A DNA stretch of 21,415 nucleotides, from assembly GCA_964401845.1 (NCBI GenBank), contig CAYOAD010000048.1:1-21415 (forward strand), read 5' to 3'. Source of the DNA: CAYFKJ01 sp964401845. GTDB lineage: Bacteria > Pseudomonadota > Alphaproteobacteria > UBA2966. Within the stretch, counting starts at the first letter, position 1. Each line of letters begins with the position of its first letter. This document shows, in pieces, positions 18,638-21,415 of the stretch. A model generated the notes under the pieces. That model was not told where the DNA came from. It was given only the letters and a program-made list of their open reading frames with translations, and ran no database searches. A program made the translations under genes and the position numbers.

Positions 18638-18688
18638 ATTAGGTAAAATATCCACGGACTTCCGGAACTTGGGTAAACTGTCCCAGAA
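18637..18688 (+). repeat. Two degenerate copies of the element-end repeat
   Basis: A 22-base unit beginning AATTAGGTAAAATATCC starts at 18637 and a related unit beginning ACTTGGGTAAACTGTCCC starts at 18667, 30 bases apart. They match each other at 15 of 22 positions. Each resembles the reverse complement of the left repeat at 18399-18420 (14 and 15 of 22 positions by eye). The first starts at the last base of the transposase-remnant stop codon, as expected for an element end. Confidence 0.45.
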
Positions 18689-18837
18689 GATCCGAAAATC
18701 CCCCGAAAACCTCCCCGATAGTTGGACACTTGGTCTCCGTGACAACCCTTTTACGAAGTATTGAGGGCCGGCGGGGTAGGCTAAAGCAACAACAAAAAAG
18801 GCAATAATTCACGTCCAGTTGGAGCGACCGGCAATCG
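18689..18837. other. Intergenic region with no recognised feature
   Basis: Together with the recA upstream region and the transposase remnant, this forms a gap of about 620 bases without an intact gene between the starts of recA and the nine-cysteine protein gene. I see no RNA gene, convincing promoter or further repeat in this last part. The promoter of the downstream gene should lie here, but no clear -35/-10 pair stands out. Confidence 0.4.
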
Positions 18838-19239
18838 ATGACAAGCGAAAACGATATCTACGACCGGCTTCCGGAAGAGCTCAAACACGATTGCAGCCAT
18901 TGCCAATCCATGTGCTGCGTAGCCCTCAAAATCGATTGGCCCGATGCGCAAAAAGATCAGGACGTTCGTTGCGAATTCTTGGATGACGAATTTCAATGCA
19001 AGGCCTGGGACCGGCTGGAGGAAATTGGCCGCGGTCAGTGCCGGGGATTTTATTGCCTGAATACCGGGCCTGGAGTATGCAAGCCCGTCTTCGACGCCAG
19101 CACAAACTGGCTTGAAACACCTGAAATCGGCCCTGTCCTTTTCGATCAATTCCGCCGCGCTTACGTGGCAACTTCGGAAGAGATATTCGGGATCAGCCCG
19201 GAGGTCCGGAACGGCGAGAGTTCCGAAGACGGGAAATGA
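18838..19239 (+). CDS. Small nine-cysteine protein, probable metal binding
   Basis: This 133-residue cytoplasmic-looking protein has no signal peptide or membrane segment. It has nine cysteines: Cys19, 22, 26, 27, 45, 54, 68, 73 and 81. The core pattern DCSHCQSMCCVAL, then C, C, C, FYC and GVC, resembles the Cys-rich domain found alone or ahead of pentapeptide repeats in other bacteria (with a DC-xx-C-xxx-CCVAL start), and more distantly the CxxC..CC proteins of the YkgJ group. Zinc or iron-sulfur binding is likely from cysteine number and spacing, but no function is established. The C-terminal 45 residues are acidic and lack cysteine. The best ribosome binding site, GGAG, lies 13 bases before the ATG, longer than usual. 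It is convergent with cckA, and its start faces recA. Confidence 0.8.
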   Translation: MTSENDIYDRLPEELKHDCSHCQSMCCVALKIDWPDAQKDQDVRCEFLDDEFQCKAWDRLEEIGRGQCRGFYCLNTGPGVCKPVFDASTNWLETPEIGPVLFDQFRRAYVATSEEIFGISPEVRNGESSEDGK

Positions 19240-19292
19240 TTCTCCGCGGCTTGTTTTGAGGCGGGTTGCGAAGCGACAACCGGCCCACTCTG

Positions 19293-21415
19293 TTATGCAT
19301 CCATCACCGTCTTAACCTTCACGGCGAGTTCCTTGAGGCTGAAGGGTTTGGGCAGGAAGTCGTAGGGGCGGTTGCCGGCGATGGTGTTGCGGAAGGCGTC
19401 CTCGGCGTAGCCGGAGATGTAAATCACCTTGATGTCGGGCGCGCGCTCGACCATCCAGGAGATGAAGGTGGGGCCGTCCATCTGGGGCATCACGACATCG
19501 GTGATGGCGAGGTCGATCTTGCCGTCGAATTCCTCCACCAGTTCCATGGCTTCCTCGGCGCAGTCGGCCGGCAACACGGTGTAGCCCTTGTTCTCCAGCG
19601 CCCGCGCGGCAAACAGGCGCACGGGATCCTCGTCCTCGACGAGCAGGATAGTCTCCTTGCCCGTGAGGTCGACCGGCAGCGCCGATGAGGCCTCTTCCTC
19701 GGCCGCGATTTCCGCCGCCGCGGCCTCGGCCGAGTATTCCGGCAGATAGATACGGAACACCGCGCCCTCGCCCGGCGTGCTTTCGGCCATCACGAAACCG
19801 CCGGTCTGCTTGATGATGCCGTAGACCGTGCTGAGGCCCAGACCGGTGCCGGCGCCCACTTCCTTGGTGGTGAAGAAGGGCTCGAAGATCTTGGCCATGT
19901 CGTCGGCCGAAATGCCTGTGCCGGTGTCGGCCACCTCGATCATCACGTAATCGCCGGGCGGGATGGTCTCGTGGGCGGTCGGCGTCGGTGCGCTGAAGGC
20001 GATATTGCCCGAGCGGATGGTCAGCGCGCCGCCGTCGCGCATGGCGTCCCGGGCGTTGACGGCGAGGTTGATGACGACCTGCTCGAGCTGGCCCTGGTCG
20101 ACCCGGATCAGGCCGACGTCACGGCCGTGCACGATGTCGAGTTCGATGTTCTCGCCGATCAGGCGGCGCAGGAGGTTGGAAAGCTCGGCCAGCACGTCGG
20201 TCAGGTTCAGCACCTTGGGCTGCAGGGTCTGGCGGCGCGAAAATGCCAGCAATTGGCGCACCAGATTGGCCGCCCGATTGGCGTTTTGCTTGATCTGCAT
20301 GATGTCGGCGAAGGACTGGTCGCCCGGCGAATAACGCTGCAGCAGGAGATCGCTGTAGCCGATCATGGCCGTCAGCAAGTTGTTGAAGTCATGGGCGATG
20401 CCGCCCGCCAGCTGGCCGACCGCCTGCATCTTCTGGCTCTGCGCCACCTGGGTTTCCAGACTTTTCAGTTCCGTCGTGTCGACGATATAGACGATGAGGT
20501 CAGAGGGCGCGCCGCCGCCCTCCCCCGCACCGCCGCCGGCGCGCCGGGCGTAAAGCTGGACGATGCGCTGTTCCGTACCGGCCAGGCGCACCTCCAGAGG
20601 CGCGTCGGCGTGTTCGCCGCGGCGCGCGGCTTCGAGCCTGATTTCGACGCCGTTGCGGTCGCTTTCGCTGACCAGTTTGATGAAGTCGGCCGCGCCCTCC
20701 TCGCTTTCCAAGCCGGTCATGATTTGAAACGCGGAGTTCGTTTCGACGGCCACGCCGTTGCGGTCGACCATAATGATGCCGACCGGCGCATAGTCGAAAA
20801 ACCGCCGGAAGCCCTCTTCCGCCCGCCGCAGCGTTTCCTCCAGCTCGCGTTCGCCGGCCAGTTCCCTCACCGCCAGCCGGACGCCGCCGCCATCGGCTTC
20901 CGGCACGTCTCGGCGGCTGAGATGGGCCGGGAAGGCGTCGCCGTTGAGGCCGAACAGCTCGACGTCGCCGGAGAGTTGGACCGCCCCCTCGGCATAGGGC
21001 TGAGCCATGAAACTCGCCAGTTTTTGCCGGTTGTCGACGAGTTCCCGCGGATCGCGCCCGAGCCAGTCGGCCAGCACCTGGTTGACGAAGACAAACCGCC
21101 CGCTGGGATCGAGCTCGGCCAATCCCAGCGGACTGCCGTCAACGAAATCGCGGAGCTTTGCGCCGCTGGAGCGGGCGTCGGCAGTCATTCCGCTCATGCC
21201 CGGATCCCGTGCCCCGGCGGTGTTTTGCAGCTGTGCTCTACCCCTGTGAGCGGACGACTGACCTGAGCCATCTTCTACTTTGGAGGTTGGATCGATTTCA
21301 CCCCAGAGAAGCACCCCAGCCAGGCTGAGCGCTGTGACCGCCAGGGCGGCCGATAAGGCGCCGCCCCAAGGGCCGATTTCGGTCCATGTCAAGGTAACGG
21401 CAAACAAACCGAAGG
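19293..21415 (-). CDS. cckA: Hybrid sensor histidine kinase CckA (5' end outside window)
   Basis: CckA is the bifunctional kinase/phosphatase that feeds phosphate through ChpT to CtrA, and to CpdR, in alphaproteobacterial cell-cycle and motility control. The visible part (about 704 residues counted from a TTG at 21407) has a transmembrane segment (about 15-36), two PAS-like sensor regions (about 85-180 and 195-315), and the HisKA domain with phospho-acceptor His339 in GGIAHDFNNLLTAMIGYSDLLL. The ATPase domain follows with NLAVNARDAM, DTGTGI, EPFFTTK and GAGTGLGLSTVYGI. A C-terminal receiver has Asp637 (ITDVVMPQMDG) and Lys687. The frame stays open to the right edge, so the real start and probably a first membrane helix lie beyond 21415. 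The C terminus FLPKPFSLKELAVKVKTVMDA is typical of CckA. Confidence 0.95.
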   Translation of the reverse strand, partial: FGLFAVTLTWTEIGPWGGALSAALAVTALSLAGVLLWGEIDPTSKVEDGSGQSSAHRGRAQLQNTAGARDPGMSGMTADARSSGAKLRDFVDGSPLGLAELDPSGRFVFVNQVLADWLGRDPRELVDNRQKLASFMAQPYAEGAVQLSGDVELFGLNGDAFPAHLSRRDVPEADGGGVRLAVRELAGERELEETLRRAEEGFRRFFDYAPVGIIMVDRNGVAVETNSAFQIMTGLESEEGAADFIKLVSESDRNGVEIRLEAARRGEHADAPLEVRLAGTEQRIVQLYARRAGGGAGEGGGAPSDLIVYIVDTTELKSLETQVAQSQKMQAVGQLAGGIAHDFNNLLTAMIGYSDLLLQRYSPGDQSFADIMQIKQNANRAANLVRQLLAFSRRQTLQPKVLNLTDVLAELSNLLRRLIGENIELDIVHGRDVGLIRVDQGQLEQVVINLAVNARDAMRDGGALTIRSGNIAFSAPTPTAHETIPPGDYVMIEVADTGTGISADDMAKIFEPFFTTKEVGAGTGLGLSTVYGIIKQTGGFVMAESTPGEGAVFRIYLPEYSAEAAAAEIAAEEEASSALPVDLTGKETILLVEDEDPVRLFAARALENKGYTVLPADCAEEAMELVEEFDGKIDLAITDVVMPQMDGPTFISWMVERAPDIKVIYISGYAEDAFRNTIAGNRPYDFLPKPFSLKELAVKVKTVMDA

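Noticed and set aside
18240..18745. Short minus-strand and plus-strand open frames between recA and the nine-cysteine protein gene
   Set aside because: None has a ribosome binding site or recognisable product except the transposase tail, which lies in a different frame and lacks a start.
19263..19283. Possible terminator hairpin between the nine-cysteine gene and cckA (GGTTG/CAACC)
   Set aside because: The stem is only five bases with no T tract in either direction, too weak to call.
19971..21266. 431-codon open frame on the plus strand opposite cckA
   Set aside because: It is antisense to a complete set of kinase motifs; no independent coding signal or ribosome binding site was found.

Overview
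The window is chromosomal DNA from an alphaproteobacterium, most likely a member of the Rhodospirillales in the broad sense. This rests on the fairly high GC content, the CckA hybrid kinase, the block cckA - recA - alaS - icd, a eukaryote-type NADP isocitrate dehydrogenase, a psd-pssA pair and an Atm1-type ABC exporter. Genus cannot be read from the sequence alone. I see no rRNA, tRNA, CRISPR array or intact mobile element.

Layout. (1) 1-4873, plus strand: an operon of a PadR-type repressor, a membrane fusion protein and an RND efflux permease. The genes are joined by two 4-base ATGA overlaps, and a perfect inverted repeat lies just upstream of padR. No outer-membrane channel gene is present. 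(2) 4876-9638, minus strand: a LysM/Ig-like envelope protein, an Atm1-like ABC exporter, phosphatidylserine decarboxylase and phosphatidylserine synthase, probably one envelope/phospholipid transcription unit read in that order. (3) 9808-11112, minus strand: an uncharacterised His-rich exported protein followed by a diheme cytochrome c. (4) 11111-13027, plus strand: a LOG-family phosphoribohydrolase whose start codon overlaps that of the divergent His-rich gene, then icd with its own promoter and a strong terminator. (5) 13080-18220, minus strand: recA with its own terminator, alaS, and a gamma-butyrobetaine-dioxygenase-like gene just after alaS. (6) 18838-19239, plus strand: a small nine-cysteine protein. 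(7) 19293 to the right edge, minus strand: cckA, running out of the window.

The genes are mostly core functions: cell-cycle signalling, DNA recombination, translation, the TCA cycle, phospholipid synthesis and envelope transport. The less ordinary material lies between genes. There is a double palindrome upstream of alaS with two 16-bp copies exactly 22 bp apart, forming 21-bp inverted arms. Upstream of recA there is a candidate SOS operator and a decayed fragment of a REP-associated (Y1/RAYT-like) transposase flanked by degenerate repeats. There is also a start-codon-to-start-codon overlap at 11110-11113, a hairpin containing the stop codons of two convergent genes at 4865-4884, and a non-coding stretch with several hairpins at 9640-9807.

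No clearly new multi-gene defence or mobile system is visible. The best candidates for undescribed biology are the alaS-upstream double palindrome, the His-rich protein/diheme cytochrome pair and the nine-cysteine protein.
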